A DNA stretch of 64,000 nucleotides from Natronobiforma cellulositropha (lineage in GTDB: Archaea > Halobacteriota > Halobacteria > Halobacteriales > Natrialbaceae). The stretch lies in NCBI RefSeq assembly GCF_025629245.1, contig NZ_JANZXN010000032.1, forward strand, positions 62,001 through 126,000, given 5' to 3'. The position numbers and the translations under genes were made by a program. The notes under the pieces were generated by a model. That model was not told the DNA's origin, made no database searches, and saw only the letters and a program-made list of their open reading frames with translations. How positions within the stretch are numbered: position 1 is the stretch's first letter; each line of letters begins with the position of its first letter. Below, piece after piece: positions 54,612 to 63,825 of this stretch.

Positions 54612-55232
54612 ATGACAGAGAGAGAGAACCCACCGAGAGGACAGCAGCAGATGCCCGCGATGTCAGGACGATTGTTCGCCGACGCGATCGAATTACAGCG
54701 CGACGCGGCCCACCTCACGATCAACGCGCTCGAGTGGCAGCGCACAGTGCAAGCCCAGGGGATGTCGGTCGCTCACGCGATGGTCCAGTCGTACGCCCAG
54801 GGACTCGAGGCGATGCGCTCGCCGATGCGAGAAGCGCTCGAGGAAGGAGCGGAGGCCGCTGTGAGTGGCACCGAAGCGAGGACGGCCTACGCGAACGAAC
54901 CGTCCTTGCCACCGGACCAGCAGACTGGCCAGTGGGTGCGACGCGAGTCCTCGATGGGTGGCCGGCGGCCACGACAGCGCAGTGAGCACGACCGGCCCAC
55001 ACGAGCGAGTGAGCAGTCGTCGACGGCCGCCGACCGTTCTGATTCACCGGCCGAACGGCCGAGCGTTCGGGCGACCCCCGAGGTCGAGGGCCGCCCGCAC
55101 GAGACAGACGCCGGTGACCGCAGCCTCGATGTCGACAAACGAAGCGACGACGGTTCGGACGAGGGCGGCATCGACACGGGTGACGACACCGAGGGACTCT
55201 CGGCTGACGCGGACGAGGAGACCTCGGAGTGA
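54612..55232 (+). CDS. Hypothetical protein with helical N-half and disordered acidic tail
   Basis: The ATG at 54612 gives 206 residues. Residues 15-85 predict a long amphipathic helix bundle (FADAIELQRDAAHLTINALE, QSYAQGLEAMRSPMREALEE), after which the chain is Arg/Ser- then Asp/Glu-rich and disordered. The helical part resembles phasin or granule-coat helices in style, without a family match I can defend. Promoter CTTTTATAC (about 54551-54559) is clear. Confidence 0.65.
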   Translation: MTERENPPRGQQQMPAMSGRLFADAIELQRDAAHLTINALEWQRTVQAQGMSVAHAMVQSYAQGLEAMRSPMREALEEGAEAAVSGTEARTAYANEPSLPPDQQTGQWVRRESSMGGRRPRQRSEHDRPTRASEQSSTAADRSDSPAERPSVRATPEVEGRPHETDAGDRSLDVDKRSDDGSDEGGIDTGDDTEGLSADADEETSE

Positions 55233-55324
55233 CCGCTGCGGTCGCCAGTCCCGGGTGACCGTCGGGTCGTGTGACAGAGAGTATCTTTTTCACTGTACAA
55301 TCATTTTTCTCGACTAATCGGTCC

Positions 55325-55401
55325 GGTTAATACGTCGCACCCGCTTCGACTCCGTACGGTATCGTAAACCGTCACGGTTTACGTCAGAAGGGGGGACACC
55401 G
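55325..55401 (+). promoter_or_regulatory. promoter, 21-nt perfect palindrome and ribosome binding site
   Basis: GTTAATACG (about 55326-55334) is a TATA-like box. CGTAAACCGT (55363-55372), one base C, then ACGGTTTACG (55374-55383) is a perfect inverted repeat just after the expected start site. GGGGGG (55390-55395) precedes the ATG at 55402. The palindrome is either an operator for a dimeric regulator or a hairpin in the leader. Confidence 0.5.
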
Positions 55402-55656
55402 ATGGGGATTCGAAGATACATCACCGACGAATACGACGACCGGTTAGCCGAGTACGTTGCCGCACAGCCCGAGATTACACGGCCAGTCGCCGAACGACGG
55501 TTCGTCGAGACCTGCCGTCAACTCGAGGAGACGCTCAAAGACGACACGCCGCCCGCGGTCATCCGGCGACTGGCGTTTCACCAGCTCGAGTGGCACCCGC
55601 CGACCGACGCGTCCGACGACCCGGACGGATCGACCGACGACGACGGCCAGGGGTAG
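55402..55656 (+). CDS. Short conserved-looking hypothetical protein
   Basis: The protein has 84 residues. MGIRRYITDEYDDRLAEYVA is followed by RPVAERRFVETCRQLEETLK and an acidic tail; the central part predicts two helices. No motif is recognised. A strong palindrome in the leader suggests regulated expression. Confidence 0.6.
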   Translation: MGIRRYITDEYDDRLAEYVAAQPEITRPVAERRFVETCRQLEETLKDDTPPAVIRRLAFHQLEWHPPTDASDDPDGSTDDDGQG

Positions 55657-55801
55657 CTCTCGAAGCCACCCGCTGCCCGCGGCTGTTTCCATCTTTCGTC
55701 CAGTTCCGTCGTGAGCGAGCGCTGACTGCCCTCGCCGCCCTCGCTGCCGTTGCCGGCGCTCACCGATCGCGCCAAAAAACGTCAGGATAGTCGGAGCCGA
55801 G

Positions 55802-56134
55802 TTAGCCGAAGAGCTGGCCGAGACCCTCGCCGCTGGCCTCGTCGTCGTCATCGTCGTCGTCGTCCGTCGTGTCGGGAACGTCGCTGGTCTCTTCGACCTC
55901 CTCACCGTCGTCGTCGGCGGCCGCACCGGCACCCGCTGCACCTGCGGCGGCGGGGACGGCGGCGGCCTCGGCGACGGCCTCGTCGATGTCGACGTCCTCG
56001 AGTGCGGCGACGAGCGCCTTCACGCGGGACTCCTCGACGTCGACGCCAGCGGCTTCGAGCACGCCGGTGATGTTCTCTTCGTTGATCTCTTCGTCCGTCT
56101 CGTTCAGGATGAGTGCTGCGTAAACGTATTCCAT
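55802..56134 (-). CDS. rpl12: Ribosomal stalk protein P1 (L12)
   Basis: The protein has 110 residues. The N-terminal dimerisation domain ([20 protein letters not shown]) is followed by the Ala-rich hinge and an acidic tail ending EGLGQLFG, the archaeal P-stalk signature that recruits elongation factors. Last gene of the leftward L1-L10-L12 operon. Confidence 0.97.
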   Translation of the reverse strand: MEYVYAALILNETDEEINEENITGVLEAAGVDVEESRVKALVAALEDVDIDEAVAEAAAVPAAAGAAGAGAAADDDGEEVEETSDVPDTTDDDDDDDDEASGEGLGQLFG

Positions 56135-56152
56135 TGTTCTAGTGGTGGGGTG

Positions 56153-57190
56153 TTATCCGAACATCGCGCCGAGACCTGCTGCACCGTCGTCATCGTCATC
56201 GTCGTCGTCGTCATCGTCGTCGTCGGCTGCGTCCTCGGATTGGGACTGGTCGTCAGTCGATTCCTCAGTTGTGTCCGGGCTCGAGGCAGGTGCCTCGATA
56301 CCCTGAAGCTCCTCCGGAAGGGCCTCCTCGTCGTCGATCTGCGCGGCCAGCGCACGAAGCTGTGCGTCGGCTTTGCTCACGAGATCGCCGGCGAGGTCGG
56401 GTGCCTCGATGGCTGCCTGCAGGCCGAGACTCTTCGCCTCTGCGGTCGCTTTGGCGATGATCGTCGGCGCAGTCGCCGCCGTCGGGTAGCTCGCGTTGAT
56501 CGAGAGGTTGCGCGCGCCAGCGACGGCCGCGGCCACGTCGCTCTCGTATGCCTCGACGTCGATGTCGAGGTCCTCGGGGTCGAAGAGGACACCGTCTGAG
56601 TAGACGGCACGGAGGTCGAGTCCGACCTCCTTGGGTTCGATCTCGAGTTCGTTGAGGACGTTCGCGAGTTGCGCGGAGACCTCCTCACCGGCGTCGAGAA
56701 CCTGCGAGTCCTCCATGACCTTGATCGAGCCATCGTCGATGCGGGCGTTCGCACCGACCTGCTGGAGTTCGCCGACGAACGGGCCGGGATCGACCCCGGT
56801 GTCACCCTCGGGGATGACGATGTCGTTCGGGGCGACCTCACCGGCACCGATCGGTGCGGGCGTCTTCGAGGCCTCGAGTTCCTTGTAGAGCGCGAACGGG
56901 TTGTCGTTCGTCACGATCAGGCCGACCTGCCCGTCGATGTGCCCGACGAGTTCGTCTAAGTCGGCGCCGGCCTCCTCGACCGCTCGCGTCTGCAGCGTGT
57001 TGCGGCTGACGCGGAGCGTCGCTTTCCCGTGTAAATCGCGGCGCATCGCCTGGAGCTGTTTACTCGGAATGCCGGTGATACCGACGACACCGACGCTCTC
57101 GTGGTCTTCGATGAGCGCCGCGAGCGCGTCGATCTCCTCGCTCTTCCAGGCCGGACGGTTCTCGGTCTTGCGTTCGGCTTCGGCGCTCAT
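56153..57190 (-). CDS. rpl10: Ribosomal protein L10 (P0)
   Basis: The stalk base protein. The 345 residues start with the conserved [20 protein letters not shown]-type region, carry the RNA-binding domain with [20 protein letters not shown], and have C-terminal helices that bind P1 dimers. A poly-Asp run precedes the end GLGAMFG. The gap to L1 is one base. Confidence 0.97.
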   Translation of the reverse strand: MSAEAERKTENRPAWKSEEIDALAALIEDHESVGVVGITGIPSKQLQAMRRDLHGKATLRVSRNTLQTRAVEEAGADLDELVGHIDGQVGLIVTNDNPFALYKELEASKTPAPIGAGEVAPNDIVIPEGDTGVDPGPFVGELQQVGANARIDDGSIKVMEDSQVLDAGEEVSAQLANVLNELEIEPKEVGLDLRAVYSDGVLFDPEDLDIDVEAYESDVAAAVAGARNLSINASYPTAATAPTIIAKATAEAKSLGLQAAIEAPDLAGDLVSKADAQLRALAAQIDDEEALPEELQGIEAPASSPDTTEESTDDQSQSEDAADDDDDDDDDDDDDGAAGLGAMFG

Positions 57191-57191
57191 C

Positions 57192-57830
57192 TCAAGCCAC
57201 CTCCACGGATGGACCCATCGTCGTCTTCACGTAGACGGAGTCGATGTTCTGTGGTCCCTTCTCGAGGTTCGCGTGCAGACGGCGGAGGATCACGTCGATA
57301 TTGTCGGCGATGTCCTCTGCGCCCATGTCTTCTGCACCCACTCGCGTGTGGAACGTGCGTCGGTCGCGCGAGCGAACCTGCACGGTATTTTTCATTCGGT
57401 TGACCGTCTCGACGACATCGTCGTCGATGCTCAGTGGGTCCGGCATCTTCCCTCGCGGACCGAGGACGGTCCCGAGGTGCCGGGCGATATCTTGCATCAT
57501 CGCCTCTTCGGCGATGAAGAAGTCCGTCTCGTCAGCCAAATCTTTGGCTGCGTCTGTGTCGTCACCCAGGTCGGCCAGATCAGCGCCAGAGAGGACTTCG
57601 TCCGCGACCTCTTCGGCGCGAACTGCTGTCTCGCCCTCTGCGAAGACGATGATCGTTGTCTCTTGGCCGGTCCCGGACGGCAACACGACGGACTCGTCGA
57701 CACGGTTCGACGGTTCGTTAAGGTCTAAATCACGCAGGTTGATCGCGAGGTCCACCGTTTCGCGGAAGTTCCGCTCGGGTGCGTCCTCGAGAGCGCGCGT
57801 GACTGCTGTTTGGATGTCCGTATCTGCCAT
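57192..57830 (-). CDS. rpl1: Ribosomal protein L1
   Basis: The 212-residue protein forms the mobile L1 stalk and in archaea also acts as a translational repressor of its own operon. [20 protein letters not shown] (about 136-155) is the conserved L1 signature. The ATG at 57830 has a perfect GGAGGTGA Shine-Dalgarno site (57841-57834). First gene of the operon. Confidence 0.97.
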   Translation of the reverse strand: MADTDIQTAVTRALEDAPERNFRETVDLAINLRDLDLNEPSNRVDESVVLPSGTGQETTIIVFAEGETAVRAEEVADEVLSGADLADLGDDTDAAKDLADETDFFIAEEAMMQDIARHLGTVLGPRGKMPDPLSIDDDVVETVNRMKNTVQVRSRDRRTFHTRVGAEDMGAEDIADNIDVILRRLHANLEKGPQNIDSVYVKTTMGPSVEVA

Positions 57831-57930
57831 CGTTCACCTCCGTAGTACGCAGGGTAGTGCTCCTACGGGTCAGTGAAACAGGCATCCGCCTGTCTCCCTC
57901 GAAGAAAGTGGGATGGCGGACTTAAACCCG
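57831..57930 (-). promoter_or_regulatory. L1 operon promoter and structured leader (probable L1 autoregulatory site)
   Basis: A TATA box GGGTTTAAGT (57929-57920) would start a leader of about 68 nt near 57898. It contains two hairpins: ACAGGC/GCCTGT (57893-57888 with 57883-57878) and CCGTAG/CTACGG (57868-57863 with 57845-57840). Between and around them is GGAGACAGGC ... GTGACCCGTAGGAG-like sequence. The halobacterial L1 operon leader is known to resemble the 23S rRNA L1 site, so repression by free L1 is expected. The equivalence here rests on my reading of the folds. The rest of the gap to 58166 holds the rightward gene's AT-rich promoter region. Confidence 0.6.
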
Positions 57931-58166
57931 TCGAAGCACTCGCCACACCGAGTCTCGGTCGGCCGACTCCACCCCTGTGTCGCGCTCACGAGTCGACCCC
58001 TCCCCCGTCTGCGACATTCGGGCTATTTACACGATGTTTCACTAAGTGCAACCATAACTTATCGCCTTTGGACTCGAGGACGAATTTATCTCAGTATCGA
58101 AAGCTACATTTAACTCCGGGTAGATGAATATTGCATGCGAGTATACAGTCACGGAGGTGAGACAGC

Positions 58167-58730
58167 GTGATCGACGTGACACCGCTCGTCACCAAACTGG
58201 GAATCCTCGAGTTCGTCGTGGGTCTCGAACCGCTCGAGCGATCGATGTTCTTCGGGGTGACGACCATCGTCCTCGGCGTGGTCGTCCTCGGCCTGCTCAC
58301 GGAGTACGCGACCACCGTGGTCAAGACCACCCAGCGCAGCCCCGTCATCTCCTTTCTCGTCGGCGTCCCGACGGCGCTCGTCCTCGTCTCGCTCGTCTAC
58401 GTCGGCCAGCTACTCGCAGCCTCGCGACTCGGCATCTTCTTCGCCATCCCGCTGATCGCCGCCGCCGCGATTCCGCTCGTCGTCTGGACGGCGATGGGGT
58501 TCGTCTCCCTCGGTGGCTTCTTCGCACGCCGACTCGGACTCGAGGGTCTCTGGATCTGGGTGCCGGTCGGCGGCGCGCTCTGTAGTCTGTTCGCGCTCTA
58601 CCTGCCGGTGGGCCTGGCCATCGCGTCGGTCGCCGCCATCTTCGGCTCCGGTGCGGGCGCCCGGACGACCTTCAACGGTGGTCTCTCCGCTCCCGACGAG
58701 CGGGTCGTTCCGCCGGCGAACAAGACGTAG
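58167..58730 (+). CDS. Membrane protein of unknown function
   Basis: The protein has 187 residues from a GTG at 58167, which has a perfect GGAGGTGA at 58153-58160. Four hydrophobic segments (about 27-45, 60-80, 85-110, 128-155) are followed by a soluble tail with DERVVPPANKT. No family recognised. It is transcribed divergently from the L1 operon. Confidence 0.72.
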   Translation: MIDVTPLVTKLGILEFVVGLEPLERSMFFGVTTIVLGVVVLGLLTEYATTVVKTTQRSPVISFLVGVPTALVLVSLVYVGQLLAASRLGIFFAIPLIAAAAIPLVVWTAMGFVSLGGFFARRLGLEGLWIWVPVGGALCSLFALYLPVGLAIASVAAIFGSGAGARTTFNGGLSAPDERVVPPANKT

Positions 58731-58789
58731 CCCCAGCGAGTGAGTCGCTCCACAACACCCTTGCCTCCCGGCGTCGACTGACTCACTCG

Positions 58790-59158
58790 ATGGAGAGTTC
58801 GGCGGGCCAGTCCCCGACGGCGTCGCTCACCCCGCTTCACTGGGCCGCCATCGCGCTCGCGCTGCTCAGTGGCGCGATTCACCTCGTCCTCGGCGTCGAG
58901 TTCCTCCCACACTGGATGGGTGGTGCCTTCCTCCTCGCCGCAGGCGGCTTCTTCGGCGGCGTCACCCTGGTCCTCCTCGACGTCCGTCGTCGCCTCCTCT
59001 CCCTCCTCGGCATCCCGTTTACGGCCGGCCAACTGCTCTTCTGGTACCTCCTCAACCGTCCGGTACTCGAGGATCCCTCTCCCATCGGCGTTCTGGACAA
59101 ACTCGCACAGGTCCTCCTGATCGCCGCGCTCGCCGTCCTCTACACCCGTGAGTCGTGA
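58790..59158 (+). CDS. Small four-helix membrane protein
   Basis: The protein has 122 residues. Four hydrophobic helices (about 16-35, 42-62, 66-85, 98-117) with little in between; HWAAIALALLSGAIHLVLGV is the first. It overlaps the start of the next gene by 11 bp, so it is probably co-transcribed with the cluster that follows. Function is unknown. Confidence 0.75.
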   Translation: MESSAGQSPTASLTPLHWAAIALALLSGAIHLVLGVEFLPHWMGGAFLLAAGGFFGGVTLVLLDVRRRLLSLLGIPFTAGQLLFWYLLNRPVLEDPSPIGVLDKLAQVLLIAALAVLYTRES

Positions 59159-59939
59159 CACCGCGACCGACCGGCGTCCCGACGCGGCGAGGGAATCCCG
59201 CCCTGCCGCCCGCTCGAGTGACGTGCGGTGTGTCGTCGCTCGATCCGGAGTCGTCCTCGGCGTCCCCACCACCCTGGTGCTCGCCGCGCTCGCGCTTCGT
59301 GGCCCGTCGCTCCCCTGGCGGTTTCACGCGGCCGTCGTCTGCGTCGTCCTCGGCGGCGTCCTCGTCGTTCACCGGGCGACCGTCACGAGTACGCGACTCG
59401 CGGGTCCACAACGGCTCACGCTGGCGACGGTGCTCACGCTCTCTCGAGCGCTGGCGCTCGCGTTTTTCGCGGGCCTGACCGTCGTTGGGCCGGCCGGTCG
59501 GGGTACGTGGGTCGCGGCGGGGCTGTTCGCGTTCGCCGTCGTTCTCGACGCGGCCGACGGAGCGCTCGCGCGTGCCATCGGCGCTACGACGGCCCTCGGT
59601 GCACGCGTCGACGCGGAGGTCGACGGGGCGACGGTGCTCCTCGGGTCGGTCTACGCGGTCGCCGTCGGTGGGGCACCGGCTATCTTCCTCGCCGTCGGAC
59701 TCGCCAGGTACGCGTTCGTCCTCGCCTGCTGGTGGCGAACGGTTCGCGACAACCCCGTCTCCGACCTGCCGCCGAGTCGGCGCAGACGCGTACTCGGCAG
59801 CGCGGCGATGGCCGTCTGTGTTCTCGCCGTACTTCCCGTCGTCGCCCCGCGAATCTCCTGGCTGCTCGCCGCGGCCGTGACCCCGCCGTTTCTCGTCGGC
59901 TTCGCCGCCGACTACCTGTCGGTCTCCCGCCGTCGCTGA
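59148..59939 (+). CDS. CDP-alcohol phosphatidyltransferase family protein
   Basis: The protein has 263 residues from a GTG at 59148. The CDP-OH-P motif D-x2-D-G-x2-A-R-x8-G-x3-D-x3-D is intact in LDAADGALARAIGATTALGA followed by RVDAEVDG (about 137-163). Six or so hydrophobic segments surround it. The enzyme joins a CDP-activated lipid or polyol to an alcohol; its substrate may be set by the following genes. It begins a rightward cluster. Confidence 0.88.
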   Translation: MSRDTATDRRPDAARESRPAARSSDVRCVVARSGVVLGVPTTLVLAALALRGPSLPWRFHAAVVCVVLGGVLVVHRATVTSTRLAGPQRLTLATVLTLSRALALAFFAGLTVVGPAGRGTWVAAGLFAFAVVLDAADGALARAIGATTALGARVDAEVDGATVLLGSVYAVAVGGAPAIFLAVGLARYAFVLACWWRTVRDNPVSDLPPSRRRRVLGSAAMAVCVLAVLPVVAPRISWLLAAAVTPPFLVGFAADYLSVSRRR

Positions 59940-60114
59940 GACGACGGCCAACGACCAAGTGGACGGCCGTCGACGCTCTCGACGTGCTCGCCCTCGAACC
60001 GCTCTCGCCGACTCGAGCCAGGTCTCCTCGTGGTCCCCGCAGCAGTCGCCCTCCGGCCCGGTACCGCCGGGTCGTCCGCCGACGGCCGCGGTGGCCGTGG
60101 ACGCAACGCCAGCG

Positions 60115-61122
60115 ATGACGGCGAGACGGCTCTCGTTCGTCGCACCCGGGGAGGTCACCGTCGAGACCGGTCCGGCTCCCGACCCCGGCCGCGGTGAGCT
60201 CCTCGTCGAGACGGCCTACTCCGCGATCAGCTCCGGCACCGAGCGCCTCGTCTACCGCGGCGAGGCACCCGCGGACCTCGCGGCCGACGAGACCATCGAC
60301 GCGCTCTCCGGCTCGCTCGAGTTCCCGCTCTCGTACGGCTACGCTGCGGCGGGAACCGTCGTCGCCGTCGGTGACGAGGTCCCAGAGGAGTGGCTCGAGC
60401 GTCGGGTCTTCGCGTACAACCCCCACGAGAGCCACTTCCTGGCGAGTCCCGACGACGTCCTCGAGATTCCACCCGACGTCTCGCTCCGCGAGGCGACGCT
60501 GCTCGCGACCGTCGAGACCGCGCTCACGTTCGTCCTCGACGGCGAACCGGTCATCGGCGAGCGCGTCGCCGTCTTCGGGCAGGGCGTCGTCGGACTCCTG
60601 ACGAGTGCGTTGCTCGCCCGGTCGCCGCTCGAGGCGCTCGTCGCCGTCGAGGACCTCCCGCGCCGGCGCGACCTCGCCGCCGACCTGGGTGCCGACCGCG
60701 CACTCCCGCCGGCGGACGCGCCGGCGGCGTTTCGCGAGGCGACGGGCGAACGCGCCGACCTCGTCTACGAACTCTCCGGCTGTCCGTCGGCGCTCGACGA
60801 CGCGGTCGAAACCGCCGGGTTCGGCGGCCGGGTGGTCGTCGGCTCCTGGTACGGCACCAACCCGGTCACGCTCGACCTCGGCGGGCGCTTTCACCGCGAG
60901 CGCATTCGGCTCGTGAGCAGCCAGGTGAGCACCATCGCGCCACGACACCGGGGGCGGTTCTCGCGCGACCGTCGACACGACCTCGCCTGGACGTGGCTCT
61001 CACGGCTCACCCTCGAGGACCTGTTCACGCACGAACTCCCGCTCGAGGACGCACAGACGGCCTACCGAACGCTCGAGGAGCGCCCGAACGAGGCGGTGCA
61101 GGTGGTGTTCGACTACGGCTGA
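60115..61122 (+). CDS. MDR-superfamily dehydrogenase lacking the catalytic zinc ligands
   Basis: The ATG at 60115 gives 335 residues. The GroES-like N-terminus has SAISSGTERLVYRG (about 34-47) where zinc alcohol dehydrogenases carry the Cys ligand, as in the BchC-like branch. The Rossmann motif is VAVFGQGVVGLLTSAL (about 147-162). YELSGCPSALDDAVETAGFG and VVVGSWYGTNPVTLDLGGRF are family-like. Substrate unknown. It is the second gene of the pathway cluster, after a 175-bp gap. Confidence 0.87.
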   Translation: MTARRLSFVAPGEVTVETGPAPDPGRGELLVETAYSAISSGTERLVYRGEAPADLAADETIDALSGSLEFPLSYGYAAAGTVVAVGDEVPEEWLERRVFAYNPHESHFLASPDDVLEIPPDVSLREATLLATVETALTFVLDGEPVIGERVAVFGQGVVGLLTSALLARSPLEALVAVEDLPRRRDLAADLGADRALPPADAPAAFREATGERADLVYELSGCPSALDDAVETAGFGGRVVVGSWYGTNPVTLDLGGRFHRERIRLVSSQVSTIAPRHRGRFSRDRRHDLAWTWLSRLTLEDLFTHELPLEDAQTAYRTLEERPNEAVQVVFDYG

Positions 61123-61234
61123 CGGCGCGGCCGACTCCGGCGTACGCGCTGTGAGTGTGTCGGCGGTCACCTGCGGTCTCAGCGCCTGCAGTCGAGAGTC
61201 GGGTACTTACCCGCTGGCGGGTGTCGACACAGCT

Positions 61235-61612
61235 ATGTACTCGGTGTCGCTCTCGCGGTCGTTCACCGCGAGCCACGCCCTGACCGTTCCCGACCCGGGT
61301 CCCGAAGGCGACCTCCACGACCACCGTTACACCGTGGAGACGACGCTCTCCGGCCCGACGCTCGACGAGTACGGCTATCTCGTCGACATCGATCACCTCG
61401 CGGCCGCGCTCGACGAACTCGTCGACGCCCACCGGGGGCGCGTCCTCAACGACGACCCCGCCTTCGGGGACGAGAACCCGAGCGTCGAACACTTCGCCCG
61501 GATCTTCGGCGACCGACTGCTCGAGCGACTCGACCCGGTGCCCGCCACGTCGCTCCGGGTGTCGATGCGCGAAGACGACCTCGCCTGGGTCGCTCACGAG
61601 CGCGACCTCTGA
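61235..61612 (+). CDS. 6-pyruvoyl-tetrahydropterin synthase-like protein, Glu in place of catalytic Cys
   Basis: The ATG at 61235 gives 125 residues. Zinc ligands are H14 (TASHAL), H28 and H30 (GDLHDHRY). Residue 24, four before the first His of the pair, is Glu where QueD and classical PTPS have Cys. In PTPS-III enzymes a Glu here goes with side-chain cleavage to 6-hydroxymethyl-dihydropterin. PSVEHFARIFGDRLLERL completes the fold. No queE or queC is adjacent, so archaeosine synthesis is not the obvious role. It is followed immediately by a glycosyltransferase. Confidence 0.85.
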   Translation: MYSVSLSRSFTASHALTVPDPGPEGDLHDHRYTVETTLSGPTLDEYGYLVDIDHLAAALDELVDAHRGRVLNDDPAFGDENPSVEHFARIFGDRLLERLDPVPATSLRVSMREDDLAWVAHERDL

Positions 61613-61613
61613 C

Positions 61614-62795
61614 ATGGAGGCGTCGACGCCGAGCGGCCGCGCCGACGGACTCTCACTCGGCCTGGTCGTCCCCGGACCGCTCGAGACGCGCTCCGGCGGC
61701 TACCGTTACGACCGCCAGCTCGTCTCACAGCTCCGCGCCCGCGGCGACGCTGTCGAAGTGATCGACCTCTCGCGCTACGACGCCGGACCCGAGACCGCGT
61801 CCGCTGGTGAGACACTCCCGCGAGCGCTCGAGCACCGCCTGAACCGCCCGTTCGACGCCCTCGTCCAGGACGAACTGTGTGCGCCGACGCTGGGGTGGCT
61901 CAATCCACACCTCGAGCGCCCGCACGCGCTCGTCGCGCTCGTCCACCACCTCCGGTCGGCGGCGGCCGCCGTCCCCGGAGGCGACCTCCTCGAGACCGAA
62001 CGGCGCTACCTCGAGTCGGTCGACGCCACCGTCTGCGTCAGCGAGGCGACGCGCCGATGTGTCGAGGCGTACGTCTCGCGGCCGACGCTCGTCGCCCCAC
62101 CGGGCGGTCGGGTCGGGTCGCGGGCGACGTCTCGAGCGGCCGTAGCCGCGCGGGCGACCGACGACCCGCTCCGACTCCTCTTCGTCGGGGCCCTCCTCCC
62201 CCGGAAAGGGGTGGTGACGCTCCTGGAGGGACTCCTCTCGCTCCGACGGCGGCTCGAGCCGGCGGCCGGCCGCCCCGGCCCGGTTCACCTCACTCTCGTC
62301 GGGGACCACCGACGCGACCCCGCCTACGCGCGCCGCGTCCTCGACTCCATCGACGCGTTCGGACTCGAGGCGGACGTGACCGTCACCGGCGAGGTCTCGA
62401 GTGCGCGCCTCGTGTCGCTCCTCTCGCGTGCCCACGTCCTCGTCGCCCCCTCACGCTACGAGGGCTTCGGGATGGTCGCCCTCGAAGCGATGGAACACGG
62501 CGTCGTCCCGGTTGTAAGCGCCGCTGGCGGTGCGCGTGAGCTCGTCGACGATGGGGAAAACGGGCTGCTCGTCCCGCCGGCGGACCCAGACGCGATCAGC
62601 GAACTCCTCGCGTGGCTCGCACGCGACCGGTCGCGACTCGCCCGACTCGGGGGTCGTGCGCTCGAGACCGCCGACGCCCACCCCGACTGGCCGGAGACTG
62701 CGGACGACGTTCGGTCGTTTCTCCGTTCGCTCGAGGTGGCCGACACCGGCCAGACCCGCCGTGATCCGTCGCTCGAGGAGGGCGAGCACCGGTGA
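61614..62795 (+). CDS. GT4-family glycosyltransferase
   Basis: The protein has 393 residues. GPLETRSGGYRYDRQLVSQL near the N-terminus and, in the C-terminal Rossmann half, RLLFVGALLPRKGVVTLLEG and APSRYEGFGMVALEAMEHGV (the E-x7-E donor-binding motif) are those of GT4/GT-B enzymes. It starts one base after the PTPS-like stop and overlaps the methyltransferase by four, so the three are translationally linked. The acceptor is unknown. Confidence 0.93.
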   Translation: MEASTPSGRADGLSLGLVVPGPLETRSGGYRYDRQLVSQLRARGDAVEVIDLSRYDAGPETASAGETLPRALEHRLNRPFDALVQDELCAPTLGWLNPHLERPHALVALVHHLRSAAAAVPGGDLLETERRYLESVDATVCVSEATRRCVEAYVSRPTLVAPPGGRVGSRATSRAAVAARATDDPLRLLFVGALLPRKGVVTLLEGLLSLRRRLEPAAGRPGPVHLTLVGDHRRDPAYARRVLDSIDAFGLEADVTVTGEVSSARLVSLLSRAHVLVAPSRYEGFGMVALEAMEHGVVPVVSAAGGARELVDDGENGLLVPPADPDAISELLAWLARDRSRLARLGGRALETADAHPDWPETADDVRSFLRSLEVADTGQTRRDPSLEEGEHR

Positions 62796-63721
62796 CTGGA
62801 GGAGTCTCTACGACGGCGTACCTGCTGGCGAAGCGGACCGTCGACGACCGGGCGCTCGACCGCCGGGTCCTCGAGCGCTTCGCGTCGGCGCTCGCCGACC
62901 GCCCAGACGGAGCGCCTGTTTCGATCCTCGAGGTCGGTGCCGGGCCGGGGACGATGGTCGCCCGCCTGGCCGCCCGTCGGTGTCTCCCGCCGTCGGTTTC
63001 CTACCGGGCGATCGATCGCGACCCCGACTGTATCGCGCTCGCTCGCGAGCGGCTTCCGCGGTGGCTCTCGACGGCCGGATACCGCGTCGAGTGGCGGGGT
63101 GACGACCTCCTCGTCGCCCGTGACGGGGAGCGAACGCTCGCGGTCACACTCGAGGTCGGGGACGCCTTCGCCGTCACCGACGAGGTAGATGCGGTCGTCT
63201 CTGGGGCGTTTCTCGACATCGTCGACCTCGCCTCGACGGTCGATCACTTCCGCGACGTGCTCGCCGACGGCGGCCTGGTCTACGCGCCGATCACGTTCGA
63301 CGGCGAGACCGGGTTCGCCCCACGCGACCCACGCGACGAGCGCGTACTCACCGCCTACCACCGACACATGGACGCGGTCCGCGATGAACCGGGGAGCAGC
63401 CGTCGCGGCCGGGAGTTCCTCTTCGAGTGGCCCGCGGCCGGCGGGTCGGTGCTCGCCGCCGGCGGCGGGGACTGGATCGTCCGCCCGCTCGAGACCTATC
63501 CACCCGACGCGACGCCCGACGGGGCGCGCGGCTACCCCGCCGACGAGGCGCGCGTCCTCGAGTACCTCCTCGAGACGGTCGAGGGCGCGCTCGCGGACTA
63601 CCCGCCGTCGGTCGTCGATCCGACTGTGTACGAGCGCTGGCTCGGCCGCCGTCGCGCCGAACTCGAGCGCGCCGAACTCGTCTTCGTCGCGCACAACCTC
63701 GACGTGCTGGCGCGCGTCTGA
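62792..63721 (+). CDS. Class I SAM-dependent methyltransferase
   Basis: The protein has 309 residues from a GTG at 62792 overlapping the glycosyltransferase stop. Motif I is SILEVGAGPGTMVARLAA (about 45-62), then YRAIDRDPDCIALARERL and, near 130-150, VDAVVSGAFLDIVDLASTVD. The active site gives no hint of whether carbon, nitrogen or oxygen is methylated. It is the last complete gene of the cluster. Confidence 0.9.
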   Translation: MTGGVSTTAYLLAKRTVDDRALDRRVLERFASALADRPDGAPVSILEVGAGPGTMVARLAARRCLPPSVSYRAIDRDPDCIALARERLPRWLSTAGYRVEWRGDDLLVARDGERTLAVTLEVGDAFAVTDEVDAVVSGAFLDIVDLASTVDHFRDVLADGGLVYAPITFDGETGFAPRDPRDERVLTAYHRHMDAVRDEPGSSRRGREFLFEWPAAGGSVLAAGGGDWIVRPLETYPPDATPDGARGYPADEARVLEYLLETVEGALADYPPSVVDPTVYERWLGRRRAELERAELVFVAHNLDVLARV

Positions 63722-63825
63722 GAGCGCGGTCGGCCCCGCGACGCTCCGAACGCTCGTGGGCCGGGTTCGCTGTGCGTGGAACGTGGCTGTGGGGTTATCC
63801 GGGTCGGCGTGGTAGAGCGGCCGAT

